In this document: one piece after another, positions 17,700-26,258 of the stretch
How positions within the stretch are numbered: position 1 is the first letter of the stretch
Layout of the letters: every line of letters begins with the position of its first letter
Assembly: GCF_963676935.1 (NCBI RefSeq)
Contig: NZ_OY781470.1
Span: 62,001 to 126,000 of the forward strand
Direction of reading: 5' to 3'
Length of the DNA: 64,000 nucleotides
DNA from: Halarcobacter sp.
Lineage (GTDB): Bacteria; Campylobacterota; Campylobacteria; Campylobacterales; Arcobacteraceae
Notes under the pieces: model-generated
Databases searched by the model: none
Told to the model about the DNA's origin: nothing
Seen by the model: the letters and a program-made list of their open reading frames with translations, nothing else
Program-made: the position numbers and the translations under genes

Positions 17700-17908
17700 T
17701 TAATTCTATTTTGGTACATCATTACTTCTTGAGATTATTCATTTTATCTGAATTTCCTATATGAACTAAAAGATTTAGAATACTTGGTTATTTGAATTGT
17801 TTTTTCAAGTAAAAATAGAGGTAAAATTTTAATAAAATATAAATTTATTGTTTTAATTCTGATTTTATGATAAGATACAATTTAAAGGTATTCTATTGAT
17901 ATAAAAAT

Positions 17909-17944
17909 AGGTAAGAACTTAGGTAAAATTTGAGGTAAAATATA
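17909..17944 (+). repeat. Three 12-bp tandem repeats upstream of the Fic gene
   Basis: AGGTAA(A/G)A occurs at 17909, 17921 and 17933, exactly 12 bp apart, ending 26 bp before the Fic start codon. A fourth copy lies at 17819. The phasing at about one helical turn suggests an operator, possibly for the winged-helix domain at the Fic C-terminus. Confidence 0.6.
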
Positions 17945-17969
17945 TTATAAAAAATAAAGGAATATTAAA

Positions 17970-19172
17970 ATGTTTATTACTCCTATAATTCCAGAAACAA
18001 ATGAAATAAAAATAGATAATAGCCTTTTGAAAAAAGCTGAAACAGTTGTGATTGAAAGTGCAAAATTAACAGGTGGACACAATATTCATTTTATTAGTGC
18101 TTTAAAAGAGTTACTTAGAATTACAAATAGTTATTACTCAAACAGAATTGAATCTGAAGGTACCCACCCTATAGATATTGAAAGAGCCATGAAAAAAGAT
18201 TTTTCAAGTGACGCTAAAGAAAAAAATTTACAACAGTTGTCTTTAATTCATATTGAAGTACAGAAATATCTTGAAAAAAAAGCTTTAGATGATAGTGAAG
18301 ATAAACTATTTTCAAAAAATACTATTCTTGATATCCATGAAAAATTCTATTCAAAAGATGAAATGAAACATACTCTTGATATAAAACATGGAAACTTATC
18401 AGTTTCAATGGTACCAGGAGAGCTTAGAGATGGAGCTGTTAAAATAGGGTTACATATCCCACCTTCAGATGACGAATTAAACTCTTGTTTTAATGAATTT
18501 GAAACTTTATATAATCAATGTATACCAAGTACTAAAACAATAAAATTAATTAATGTTTTATGTTCACATCATAGATTAGTTTATATTCACCCTTTTTTTG
18601 ATGGCAATGGAAGAATTTCTAGATTATATTTAGACTACCTATTTCAAAGAATAAATTTAGATGGTTATGGACTATGGAATTTATCAAGAGGATTAGCAAG
18701 AAATATAGATGGATACCAAAATGCATTATCAAAAGCTGATGAACCTTATAGAGGTGGATATAATGATGGCAGAGGAAATTTATCATTAAAAGGTCTTGTC
18801 TATTTTTTAGAGTTTATGTTAGATATTGCATTAGATCAAATTAGTTATATGTCAAGTGTGATTAGAATTGACCAAATTTCATCAAGAATATCAAATTATG
18901 TAAAGTTTGCAGAGCAGAATATGTATTTTAATATAAAACCTCTACCCAAACATTCAAATATAATATTCCAAACCCTTCTCGTTCAAGGAGAAATACCTAG
19001 AAATAGTGTTAAAGATATATTGGGAGTTAGTAAGCCAACGGCAATAAAAATAGTAAAAGAATTAGAAGAAAGAGGATATGTGCAATCTAGTGAACCTTCA
19101 AGCCCTATTAGGATTAGGTTAAACTCACATTTTGCAGCAGAGATTATCCCTGAATTATTCCCTAAAGCTTAA
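17970..19172 (+). CDS. Fic family AMP-transferase with C-terminal winged helix
   Basis: This 400-aa protein has the complete Fic active site HPFFDGNGRISR at residues 207-218, so AMPylation or a related nucleotidyl transfer is expected. An N-terminal SNRIESEG (residues 57-64) resembles the inhibitory helix of class II Fic proteins, but with S rather than G/N after the glutamate. Residues 330-395 form a winged-helix domain (RNSVKDILGVSKPTAIKIVKELEERGYV). No separate antitoxin is adjacent, which fits an intramolecularly inhibited enzyme. The tandem repeats in front of it suggest autoregulation. Confidence 0.88.
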   Translation: MFITPIIPETNEIKIDNSLLKKAETVVIESAKLTGGHNIHFISALKELLRITNSYYSNRIESEGTHPIDIERAMKKDFSSDAKEKNLQQLSLIHIEVQKYLEKKALDDSEDKLFSKNTILDIHEKFYSKDEMKHTLDIKHGNLSVSMVPGELRDGAVKIGLHIPPSDDELNSCFNEFETLYNQCIPSTKTIKLINVLCSHHRLVYIHPFFDGNGRISRLYLDYLFQRINLDGYGLWNLSRGLARNIDGYQNALSKADEPYRGGYNDGRGNLSLKGLVYFLEFMLDIALDQISYMSSVIRIDQISSRISNYVKFAEQNMYFNIKPLPKHSNIIFQTLLVQGEIPRNSVKDILGVSKPTAIKIVKELEERGYVQSSEPSSPIRIRLNSHFAAEIIPELFPKA

Positions 19173-19200
19173 AAATTTGTTTTGTATAGATGATCTTATT

Positions 19201-19851
19201 TTATAACAACTTCAACAACTTGTCATAATATTCATCAGAAAAATCTAATGATTGATAATCCTCTTCTTCTTCACACTTTTTTACATATTCAGAATCTTTT
19301 AATTGAGGGAAATATTCTTCTATATTTTTTACTTTAATCCCTTTAAATGCATTCAAATATTCTATAATATGGAATAGAGGCATATGAATCTCATAATTTT
19401 TAACATAATTATAAAATCCTCTAAATTCTTCTTTTATTAATAAATTCAAGCCTAAATAAAATAGTTTATTTTTATCAATAACTTTACTATACTCTTCAAT
19501 TAGTTTTACTTTTATATCTTCCTCACATTTAAATTTTATAACTTCTTTTATAAAATTTTGAGAGAAGGATGAAAGATTCTCTTGATTTTTTTTAATTAGT
19601 TTCAAAAATATTAATAGTTCTTGATTAGTAAAATTTGCTATAAACATCAAATACTCTTGGTATATATCTTCTTTTGAATATTGGATATTGTCAAACTTTG
19701 ATATTGAACCAGTTTCTAAGAATTCTTCTATATCTTTTTCAGTTAAATATTTATGAAGTAAAGAGATTATTGGTCTGTCCTCTTTCTTCCATATATAGTA
19801 ACTATTAATACTAAAATCCATCAACTTAGATACAACTTTATGGTATGCCAT
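19201..19851 (-). CDS. Hypothetical all-helical protein
   Basis: This 216-aa protein is Lys/Glu/Leu-rich, without signal peptide, membrane helix or recognised motif. Its start (HKVVSKLMDFSINSYYIWKKEDRPIISLLHKYL) is compatible with a helix-turn-helix, followed by several amphipathic helices and an acidic C-terminus. It converges on the Fic gene with 28 bp between them, so it is not an obvious operon antitoxin. Confidence 0.45.
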   Translation of the reverse strand: MAYHKVVSKLMDFSINSYYIWKKEDRPIISLLHKYLTEKDIEEFLETGSISKFDNIQYSKEDIYQEYLMFIANFTNQELLIFLKLIKKNQENLSSFSQNFIKEVIKFKCEEDIKVKLIEEYSKVIDKNKLFYLGLNLLIKEEFRGFYNYVKNYEIHMPLFHIIEYLNAFKGIKVKNIEEYFPQLKDSEYVKKCEEEEDYQSLDFSDEYYDKLLKLL

Positions 19852-20042
19852 TTAATTCCTTTAATAGATTTTACAATTAAATTGCTTAGTAAAAAGATTA
19901 ATAATATATGAATAAATATACTTTTAATATAAATATTATTAATAATATAAGAATAATATAAGTTTTATAGTACTAAAATTCATAATATATTAATATAATT
20001 ATTTAGTATTCATTTATTATGAATATTAAAAAAGGAATAAAA

Positions 20043-20459
20043 ATGCTAGTACTTAAAATTATAGCAGTAGCAATAGCTCTATTTTTGCTATTTGGATTAA
20101 TGATGAAATTAAATGAATATGCATATAAAAAATATAGCTATGAGTTTTTTACTGAAACAACATTTGGAATATATATGACTATTTATGCATCTGCTTATAT
20201 TGGATATGAATGGTACATTAGTTCTTTAAAAGATGAGAAAGACATATTAAATGGAATAGTTGTAATGGTTATTTCTTTTTTAATATTTCTTGGAACTGCT
20301 ATTTATAATATTAAAAGTACAAAATTTTTATTTGGTTTAGTATTTACTATTATTCAAGCTATTTTATTTATTCCATTTTGTGTAATTGGACTTATAGTTA
20401 TAGCTTTTGCAATAGCATACTTTTCACAAACAAAACCTGTTTATCAAGTTAATAAATAA
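20043..20459 (+). CDS. Small integral membrane protein, three to four helices
   Basis: A predicted 138-aa protein that is hydrophobic throughout: helices near residues 3-20, 45-60, 75-95 and 105-130. I chose ATG 20043 because AAAGGAATAAAA directly precedes it; an ATG at 20019 would add eight residues (MNIKKGIK) with no ribosome site. First gene of a five-gene run ending at 21660, with an AT-rich, promoter-like region upstream. No family recognised. Confidence 0.5.
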   Translation: MLVLKIIAVAIALFLLFGLMMKLNEYAYKKYSYEFFTETTFGIYMTIYASAYIGYEWYISSLKDEKDILNGIVVMVISFLIFLGTAIYNIKSTKFLFGLVFTIIQAILFIPFCVIGLIVIAFAIAYFSQTKPVYQVNK

Positions 20460-20470
20460 AAGGAGTAACT

Positions 20471-20755
20471 ATGTCTGAAGATATTGAGTGTGAAAAAGAA
20501 AAAAAGAAGTTTTATACATATGTAAAAGGTCTTATATTTTTAATTGCTGTTTATATAATTTTATATTTTACTCATAGTATAGATAAAAATAGAGTTGATA
20601 AAGTAGCTATTGCATTTGAAAATAGCCAAGAGCTTATTTGTGATAATAAAGTAGTATCTTCTACAAAAGGGTATAAGTACTATAAAAAAGAGTCTAATTT
20701 AATAACTGATGGTGATAATATCTTTGAATTATCAAAATGTTTAATAAAGGAGTGA
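20471..20755 (+). CDS. Small single-pass membrane protein
   Basis: A 94-aa protein with a charged N-terminus, one membrane helix at residues 18-35 (LIFLIAVYIILYFTHSI) and a polar 55-residue tail probably facing the periplasm. The tail has two cysteines (C57 and C90). It starts 11 bp after the previous gene with AGGAG in the gap. Function unknown. Confidence 0.5.
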   Translation: MSEDIECEKEKKKFYTYVKGLIFLIAVYIILYFTHSIDKNRVDKVAIAFENSQELICDNKVVSSTKGYKYYKKESNLITDGDNIFELSKCLIKE

Positions 20756-20758
20756 TTT

Positions 20759-21028
20759 ATGTCTTGTAAATTTTATAAAACAATGAATGAGTATTTTAAA
20801 GAATTTTATATACTTATTACAGTTAGTAGTGCCCTTGCATTAATAATTGGTTTTTTCTATTTTTTATATATTGTCGCATTTGAAAACTATGTAAAAAGTT
20901 CAAGTGATGTAAGCTTTGCTCTTATATATTTAGTTTTTTGCCTTATATCAATTGGAGTGGGAGTTGGCATTATTGATAAGGATGATTGGAAAGAAACTAT
21001 GAAAGATAAAAAAAGTGAAGAGAATTAA
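20759..21028 (+). CDS. Small membrane protein, two helices
   Basis: An 89-aa protein with two hydrophobic segments (residues 14-38 and 51-72) joined by a short polar loop, and a Lys/Glu-rich tail. It starts 3 bp after the previous stop, with AAAGGAG inside the end of the preceding gene, so translation is coupled. Function unknown. Confidence 0.5.
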   Translation: MSCKFYKTMNEYFKEFYILITVSSALALIIGFFYFLYIVAFENYVKSSSDVSFALIYLVFCLISIGVGVGIIDKDDWKETMKDKKSEEN

Positions 21029-21071
21029 AAAACTATTTTTTCTTCTCTAAATCTTTTATTACATCAAATAT

Positions 21072-21377
21072 ATGAAAATAGATGAGATTATATTACTTGT
21101 TAGTTATCTACTTATAGTTATTCAAGTAACTATATACAACCATAAGATTATTTCAAATATAAAAAATATGAATAAAAAAGAGATATATAGTAATCTTTAC
21201 TATGAAAACAAGTTTATAAATATGTATTTACTAAGCTCTATATTTGCAGTTGGTTTATTTTACTACTATTTGTCACTGCATACTTATATTGTATTTTTTA
21301 TATTAACAATTATTTTAATATTCTCTTTGTCTTCATTGAAGCTGCATTTTATAAAACAAATAAATAAAAAGGATTGA
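21072..21377 (+). CDS. Small membrane protein, three helices
   Basis: A 101-aa protein with helices near residues 6-24, 52-68 and 72-92. No ribosome site is obvious, but the frame is open and composition fits a membrane protein. It lies between two other small genes of the same run. Function unknown. Confidence 0.45.
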   Translation: MKIDEIILLVSYLLIVIQVTIYNHKIISNIKNMNKKEIYSNLYYENKFINMYLLSSIFAVGLFYYYLSLHTYIVFFILTIILIFSLSSLKLHFIKQINKKD

Positions 21378-21378
21378 T

Positions 21379-21660
21379 ATGTGTTTATTAAAAGATATAA
21401 AAGTTAAATGTTCTAGTTCAAAAGATGAACATCTTTGTTCTAATCATAGATTGATTTATAAAACCTGGTGTGAAGCTGGAGGATATTTAAAATTAATTGT
21501 AAATAATGTAGATGCAAGTGAAATTGAAAACATTGAATATTTTAAAAATATTATAGTTGATTTAGAATTTGATATTGAAAGTTTGGATTTGAATGATATG
21601 AATGATAATAGAAAACTTCATAATAAATTTCAAGACCCTATAAAATACTATATTTTATAA
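21379..21660 (+). CDS. Small soluble protein of unknown function
   Basis: A 93-aa protein that starts one base after the previous stop and has AAAAAGGA upstream. Four cysteines are in the first 40 residues (MCLLKDIKVKCSSSKDEHLCSNHR, then C36), which might bind metal. The C-terminus is acidic. Last gene of the small-protein run; no family recognised. Confidence 0.45.
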   Translation: MCLLKDIKVKCSSSKDEHLCSNHRLIYKTWCEAGGYLKLIVNNVDASEIENIEYFKNIIVDLEFDIESLDLNDMNDNRKLHNKFQDPIKYYIL

Positions 21661-21762
21661 GGTATTGAGTTTTTATAGTGTTTACAAATAAAAAAATGAA
21701 AATAGAAATTTTAAAACATAATAAAATGTTTATATATCTAATAAATTATAAGGTTTTTAAAA

Positions 21763-22347
21763 ATGGCTGAGAAAATCAAAAGAATAAAAGAGAGTATTAC
21801 AGAGATTGAGTTTAAAAAGTTAATGTCATATATTAGAGGTGATGAATCTATTAGAAAAAATACAAGAGACAATTTACTTAGAACATTTATTTTTTTATAT
21901 TTTTCTGGTTTGAGATTAAATGAGGTTCAGGAATTAAAAATAAAAGATGTAAAAAATTTGCTTGATGAAGGAATGATAAAAGTTTATGTGTCTAAAACTT
22001 CTAGTGAGAGAAAAATATATTTATCAACTTCATTTAAAAAAGAAATTGAGAAGGTATTTGATTTTACCAGTGAAGATGATGAAAATAGAGTTATCTATAA
22101 AAGTGTGAATAAAAAAGACAAGATAAATAATATTGTTTTTATACAACAGGTCAATTCCAAAATGAAAGAGATACTTGGATCTGGATTTACTTCACATTCA
22201 TTTAGACAAGGATTAATTACAGAAATGGGAAGTAAATCTATTAATGTGAAGATTATTTCTAATTTTATTGGTCATAAGAATGTTAGTACAACACTAGGTT
22301 ATATTAGACCTACTGATGAGCAGATTAGGGATGCTTTGGTTAGATAG
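21763..22347 (+). CDS. Tyrosine recombinase, catalytic domain only
   Basis: In 194 aa the catalytic residues are complete and in order: R51 (SGLRLNEV), K78 (VSKTSSER), H145-x-x-R148 (SHSFRQG), H171 (GHKNVSTT) and Y180. The usual N-terminal core-binding domain is absent. Such short recombinases act in fimbrial switches and in some small mobile elements. It directly precedes the methyltransferase gene, so it may invert or mobilise the neighbouring defence genes, or simply be a trimmed integrase. Confidence 0.75.
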   Translation: MAEKIKRIKESITEIEFKKLMSYIRGDESIRKNTRDNLLRTFIFLYFSGLRLNEVQELKIKDVKNLLDEGMIKVYVSKTSSERKIYLSTSFKKEIEKVFDFTSEDDENRVIYKSVNKKDKINNIVFIQQVNSKMKEILGSGFTSHSFRQGLITEMGSKSINVKIISNFIGHKNVSTTLGYIRPTDEQIRDALVR

Positions 22348-22494
22348 AATCTAGAAATTTAGAGTACTTTATATTCAAAGATTTATATAATTAATATAAG
22401 AAATTTTGAGACATATTATATTTTATGTTTAAGAAATATTGCAGCTATTTTTAAATATAATAAGTTTTTGGTTCTAAGATAAATAAGAGGTTAA

Positions 22495-23565
22495 ATGAAG
22501 AGTGCAGTAGATATTTTTAGTGGAGCAGGCGGATTGAGTATTGGTGCAGAAATGGCCGGTATTAAAACAATTCTTGCTGTAGAATTTGATAAACATGCTG
22601 CAGATTCATTTAAAAAAAATCATAAAAAAGCTACGGTTTTAAATCAAGATATAAGAACTGTAAATCCTCTAGAACATACTAAGAAGTTTCCATTTATACT
22701 TATGGGTGGTCCTCCTTGTCAAGGTTTTTCTATTGCTAATACAAAAACAAGAAATTTGGATAATCCAAATAACTGGATGTTTAAAGAATATTATAGATTC
22801 TTAAAAGAATTGGAACCAGAATGGTTTCTATTTGAAAATGTTGAAGGGTTTAAATCTTTTGATAAAGGAAAATTTGCTCTAAATATAGAGGAAGAATTTA
22901 AAAAATTAGGTTATGAAACAAGTTCATCTGTATTAACTGCCTCAGATTTTGGAGTTCCACAAAAAAGAAATAGGTTTTTTATCGTAGGCAATAAGAATGG
23001 TATTAAATTTGATTTTAGTTCACTAAAAAAGAAATCTATTGTTACAGTAGGTGAAGCACTATCTGATTTACCAAAAGGGCTTCAAAATGGAGAACATAGA
23101 GAAATATGTTCTTATACAAAAAATGCAGATAGTTTATATTTAAAAACTATGAGAGAAAAAGCTAAAGCACCAACTCAAAATCTAATAAGTAGAAATAAAG
23201 ACTATGTTATAGAAAGATATAAATATATTAGACCAGGTAAAAACTGGCAAGATATTCCCTCTCATCTTATGCAAAATTATTCAAATACCAAAAATATGCA
23301 TAGTGGTATTTATAAAAGACTCGATTCATCTCAACCTTCAGTTGTAATAGCTAACTATAGAAAGAGCATGCTTATTCATCCTGAAGAAGATAGGGGTCTT
23401 TCCTTAAGAGAAGCTGCTAGATTACAAAGTTTTCCTGATCATGTGATTTTTGAGGGACCACTAAGTTATAAACAGCAGCAAATTGGAAATGCAGTTCCCC
23501 CTCTATTAGGGAAAACTATATTTGATAAAATTATTGCTTATTCATCGATAAAACTTAATTCGTAG
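22495..23565 (+). CDS. DNA cytosine-5 methyltransferase
   Basis: This 356-aa enzyme has all main C5-methyltransferase motifs: I (DIFSGAGGLSIG), IV with catalytic C75 (GGPPCQGFS), VI (ENVEGF), VIII (QKRNRFFIVG), IX (LSLREAARLQSFP) and X (QIGNAVPP). The target-recognition region is roughly residues 185-290. It should protect host DNA from the nucleases encoded downstream on the other strand. Its 3' end overlaps the opposing gene by 28 bp. Target sequence cannot be read from the gene. Confidence 0.95.
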   Translation: MKSAVDIFSGAGGLSIGAEMAGIKTILAVEFDKHAADSFKKNHKKATVLNQDIRTVNPLEHTKKFPFILMGGPPCQGFSIANTKTRNLDNPNNWMFKEYYRFLKELEPEWFLFENVEGFKSFDKGKFALNIEEEFKKLGYETSSSVLTASDFGVPQKRNRFFIVGNKNGIKFDFSSLKKKSIVTVGEALSDLPKGLQNGEHREICSYTKNADSLYLKTMREKAKAPTQNLISRNKDYVIERYKYIRPGKNWQDIPSHLMQNYSNTKNMHSGIYKRLDSSQPSVVIANYRKSMLIHPEEDRGLSLREAARLQSFPDHVIFEGPLSYKQQQIGNAVPPLLGKTIFDKIIAYSSIKLNS

Positions 23566-24485
23566 AATTTAAATTCATTAAATGTTTTCGTATAATTGTC
23601 AGTATTATATTCAATAGGTTGTGCATAGCAGATTTGGATATCTTCGTTCATTAAGCCAATTTTAGCAACTCCAATTGTAGATATCTTTGAATTAGCAGCT
23701 ATAATTACATTATTAAATTCTTTATTATTATTTATAATTTTATTTAATGTCTTATAAGTGTTTTCAGCGTTATTACATGAAAATTCAAAATTATCAATAT
23801 TATCTAAATCACTAATAATATTTTTAGTAAATTTATCAACTTTTTCATGTAGAGTATCATTATATTTAGAAAGTTCATTTGTAAAACTTGACTCAAAAGA
23901 ACCTTTACCAACTGATATCTTATAAGGTTCATATTCTTGTATGATTTTTTGAATTCTTTCATTTTCTAAACCAACTAACAATATTAAATGAAGTTTTTTT
24001 GATGGCAATAAATTACCTGAATATCCTATAATGTTTCTTATTTCTTTAACTCCTTTACTTAACCAGCCTGATTCTTGAAATGTTAAATAATGTTTCATAC
24101 TTGTGTAAATTAAATTTATTGAAGAATTAATTTTTATATGACTTAAAACTTTTAAAATTATCATTAAATGTTCATGTGTAAATGTTGAACAATCTAAATC
24201 CATTGTAGAGTTTTCAAAATCTAATATGTAATCTATATAATTATCTATAGTATTTAATGGATCACTAATTGATGTTTTTACAAAAATAAACTTTTCCTTA
24301 TCATGAAAAAAGTCCATTTCATCTTGATAATTATTTATAAATTCTTCATTATAAAAAATTATATATTTTTTATAAGAATTTTCTAATAAATACTTTTTCC
24401 ATCTCTCTTTTTCAAAACTCATACAAACTAGTAATACATCAGATCTTTCAAAGTTTATATCAATTGGTCTAATTTTCATATTCAT
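23538..24485 (-). CDS. Unassigned protein of the HD/ATPase trio
   Basis: This 315-aa protein alternates hydrophobic strands and helices in two Rossmann-like halves, joined near residue 160. Examples are SDVLLVCMSFEKERWK, STFTHEHLMIILKVL, KLHLILLVGLENERI and NNVIIAANSKISTIGVA. There is no nuclease motif. The last block loosely recalls nucleotide-sensing CARF-type domains, but I cannot assign it. It follows the ATPase gene by 9 bp and is probably the third gene of an HD-ATPase-sensor operon. Its 3' end overlaps the methyltransferase gene tail to tail. Confidence 0.6.
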   Translation of the reverse strand: MNMKIRPIDINFERSDVLLVCMSFEKERWKKYLLENSYKKYIIFYNEEFINNYQDEMDFFHDKEKFIFVKTSISDPLNTIDNYIDYILDFENSTMDLDCSTFTHEHLMIILKVLSHIKINSSINLIYTSMKHYLTFQESGWLSKGVKEIRNIIGYSGNLLPSKKLHLILLVGLENERIQKIIQEYEPYKISVGKGSFESSFTNELSKYNDTLHEKVDKFTKNIISDLDNIDNFEFSCNNAENTYKTLNKIINNNKEFNNVIIAANSKISTIGVAKIGLMNEDIQICYAQPIEYNTDNYTKTFNEFKFYELSFIDE

Positions 24486-24494
24486 AAAAAATCC

Positions 24495-26258
24495 TTAAAA
24501 ACCTGGTAGTGTAGGTTGAATGTTTTTTAAGCTGTTATTATCTTCTTGTCGAAGTTTAGCTAATTTTTGGTTTGGATTTGTTAATGCACATTTAATCCAT
24601 TCTGTCGTTAATGATTGATACCCTGAAAAACCATTAGGATCGAGTTTAAAATATGGTGCAAGAACTCTTGTTAATATATATAATTCAGTTCTTCCAGGAG
24701 AATTTTTTTTCCCAATTTTAGATTCATATAACAATCCATATTCTATTGCAAGTTTTAGAATTTCTTTAATTTCAGTTGTAATATTTTTTTCATCACTAAT
24801 TGTAAATGAAAAAACTCTTCTTTCTGATAAGTCTGATAAAAGAATATAATGAAAATTTTGTCCTATAGCAGTAATAAAATTTTTTAATCTTATAATTTTT
24901 TCTTCATGAACATTGTTATTTGTTATCTCTTTTTCTAAATGTTCAAACTGAGAAGTAAAAAAATTATCTGATTCTCTTTTTATTATATTATCTTGAATTG
25001 AACTTTCAATAAATTCTAAATTTTTTGGATTTTTTAAAAGTTGTTCAGAATACATTTTTGATAGAGGTTCTAAAAAATGTCTAATTATTCCAGAAGAAAT
25101 ATTTACTAATTGTTTAAATCCAGAATAACTATAGTTAGATTTTTGTTTACGCTTACCACCTAATTCTTTAATATAATCTGAACGTGCATATCTATATGCA
25201 TCATCATTTACTTGGTTTCCTTTTCCTTTTCCTTCATGCCATTTTTTCTTAAATTCTTCACTAATTTCCTGTATTCTTTTTACTTGTGATTTTTTCTCTG
25301 GTAAAAATTCATATGCTGTTGAATCAATATTAATTGTCTTTAACCTCTTTTCTACTATATCTTTTACAAAATTTGTATATTCTTTCTTTTTTTCTGATGA
25401 AACTACATAAGAAAAAATAATTTCATTGTAATCATGAGGTTTTTCAATTCTACTATTTGAAATTGTTCTAAATGTTTTATATTTCAATTGGGTAGAAATT
25501 TTAAAACTAATATTTTCAGTATCTCTATATAAAACCCATTCATTTAATATTTCAGTAAAAACTAGAGGTAAATTATCAGCATCATCAATTAATAAAAGTA
25601 TATCTTTATTTAAAACTCGATTTTTATCAAATTTTTTCAAAAATTTTATTAAAGGTAATAAGAAGTCATGATAAGTTGTCAATATTGATGGTTCAGAAAT
25701 ATCTTCTGGTCTTCTTGCAATGGACATTTTTCTTCTTATTAAGTTGTCTTTACTCCAGTTAAGTTCAAATAAATTTAACAAATCTTTTAAAATAAAATCA
25801 TTATTTAAATTTGAAACATCAAAACCTAAAAGTCCAATTTTATTTTTAAATACGTTTATTTCTTTTTCATCTAATGATATTTTATAATCAATAAAATCTA
25901 TTAATTCTTTACATATATTAATAGCAAAATGTAAACAAAGCATATGTTCTGCAAAATATTTTTCTAATATATCATTTTTTAACCTTTCTAATTCAGTTGA
26001 TGCTAATACGGATCTTTTAATTGGAATATAAATACAAATAAAAGGCAAATCTTTAATATTTTCAAAACCTTTGTATTTTATATAATTTTTACTTCTTAAT
26101 ACTTGTAAAGCCATACTTTTACCACAACCTCTATGTCCATGTATAAAAGTATGTCCTTTTTTTTCTAAGCTTTTAAAATCAATACTTTCTACAAATAAAC
26201 TTTTTATATCATCTGATGTTATATTTTCTGGAGTTACTACTGAAAATGGATTTGTCAT
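24495..26258 (-). CDS. ORC/CDC6-like AAA ATPase of the defence trio
   Basis: This 587-aa protein has Walker A at residues 41-48 (GHRGCGKS) and Walker B at 221-228 (LLLIDDAD), giving an ORC/CDC6- or STAND-like P-loop ATPase. The N-terminal NPFSVVTPENI leader is characteristic of defence-associated members. The middle (residues 280-400) is charged and helical; the C-terminal 150 residues look like winged-helix domains (YGLLYESKIGKKNSPGRTELY). Its ATG overlaps the HD gene stop by 4 bp, so the two are translationally coupled. It probably acts as the switch of the module. Confidence 0.75.
   Translation of the reverse strand: MTNPFSVVTPENITSDDIKSLFVESIDFKSLEKKGHTFIHGHRGCGKSMALQVLRSKNYIKYKGFENIKDLPFICIYIPIKRSVLASTELERLKNDILEKYFAEHMLCLHFAINICKELIDFIDYKISLDEKEINVFKNKIGLLGFDVSNLNNDFILKDLLNLFELNWSKDNLIRRKMSIARRPEDISEPSILTTYHDFLLPLIKFLKKFDKNRVLNKDILLLIDDADNLPLVFTEILNEWVLYRDTENISFKISTQLKYKTFRTISNSRIEKPHDYNEIIFSYVVSSEKKKEYTNFVKDIVEKRLKTINIDSTAYEFLPEKKSQVKRIQEISEEFKKKWHEGKGKGNQVNDDAYRYARSDYIKELGGKRKQKSNYSYSGFKQLVNISSGIIRHFLEPLSKMYSEQLLKNPKNLEFIESSIQDNIIKRESDNFFTSQFEHLEKEITNNNVHEEKIIRLKNFITAIGQNFHYILLSDLSERRVFSFTISDEKNITTEIKEILKLAIEYGLLYESKIGKKNSPGRTELYILTRVLAPYFKLDPNGFSGYQSLTTEWIKCALTNPNQKLAKLRQEDNNSLKNIQPTLPGF

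Noticed and set aside
17800-17944. CRISPR-like array upstream of the Fic gene
   Set aside because: The repeats are only 8 bp in a 12-bp period, without spacers, and no cas genes are present; an operator is the simpler reading.
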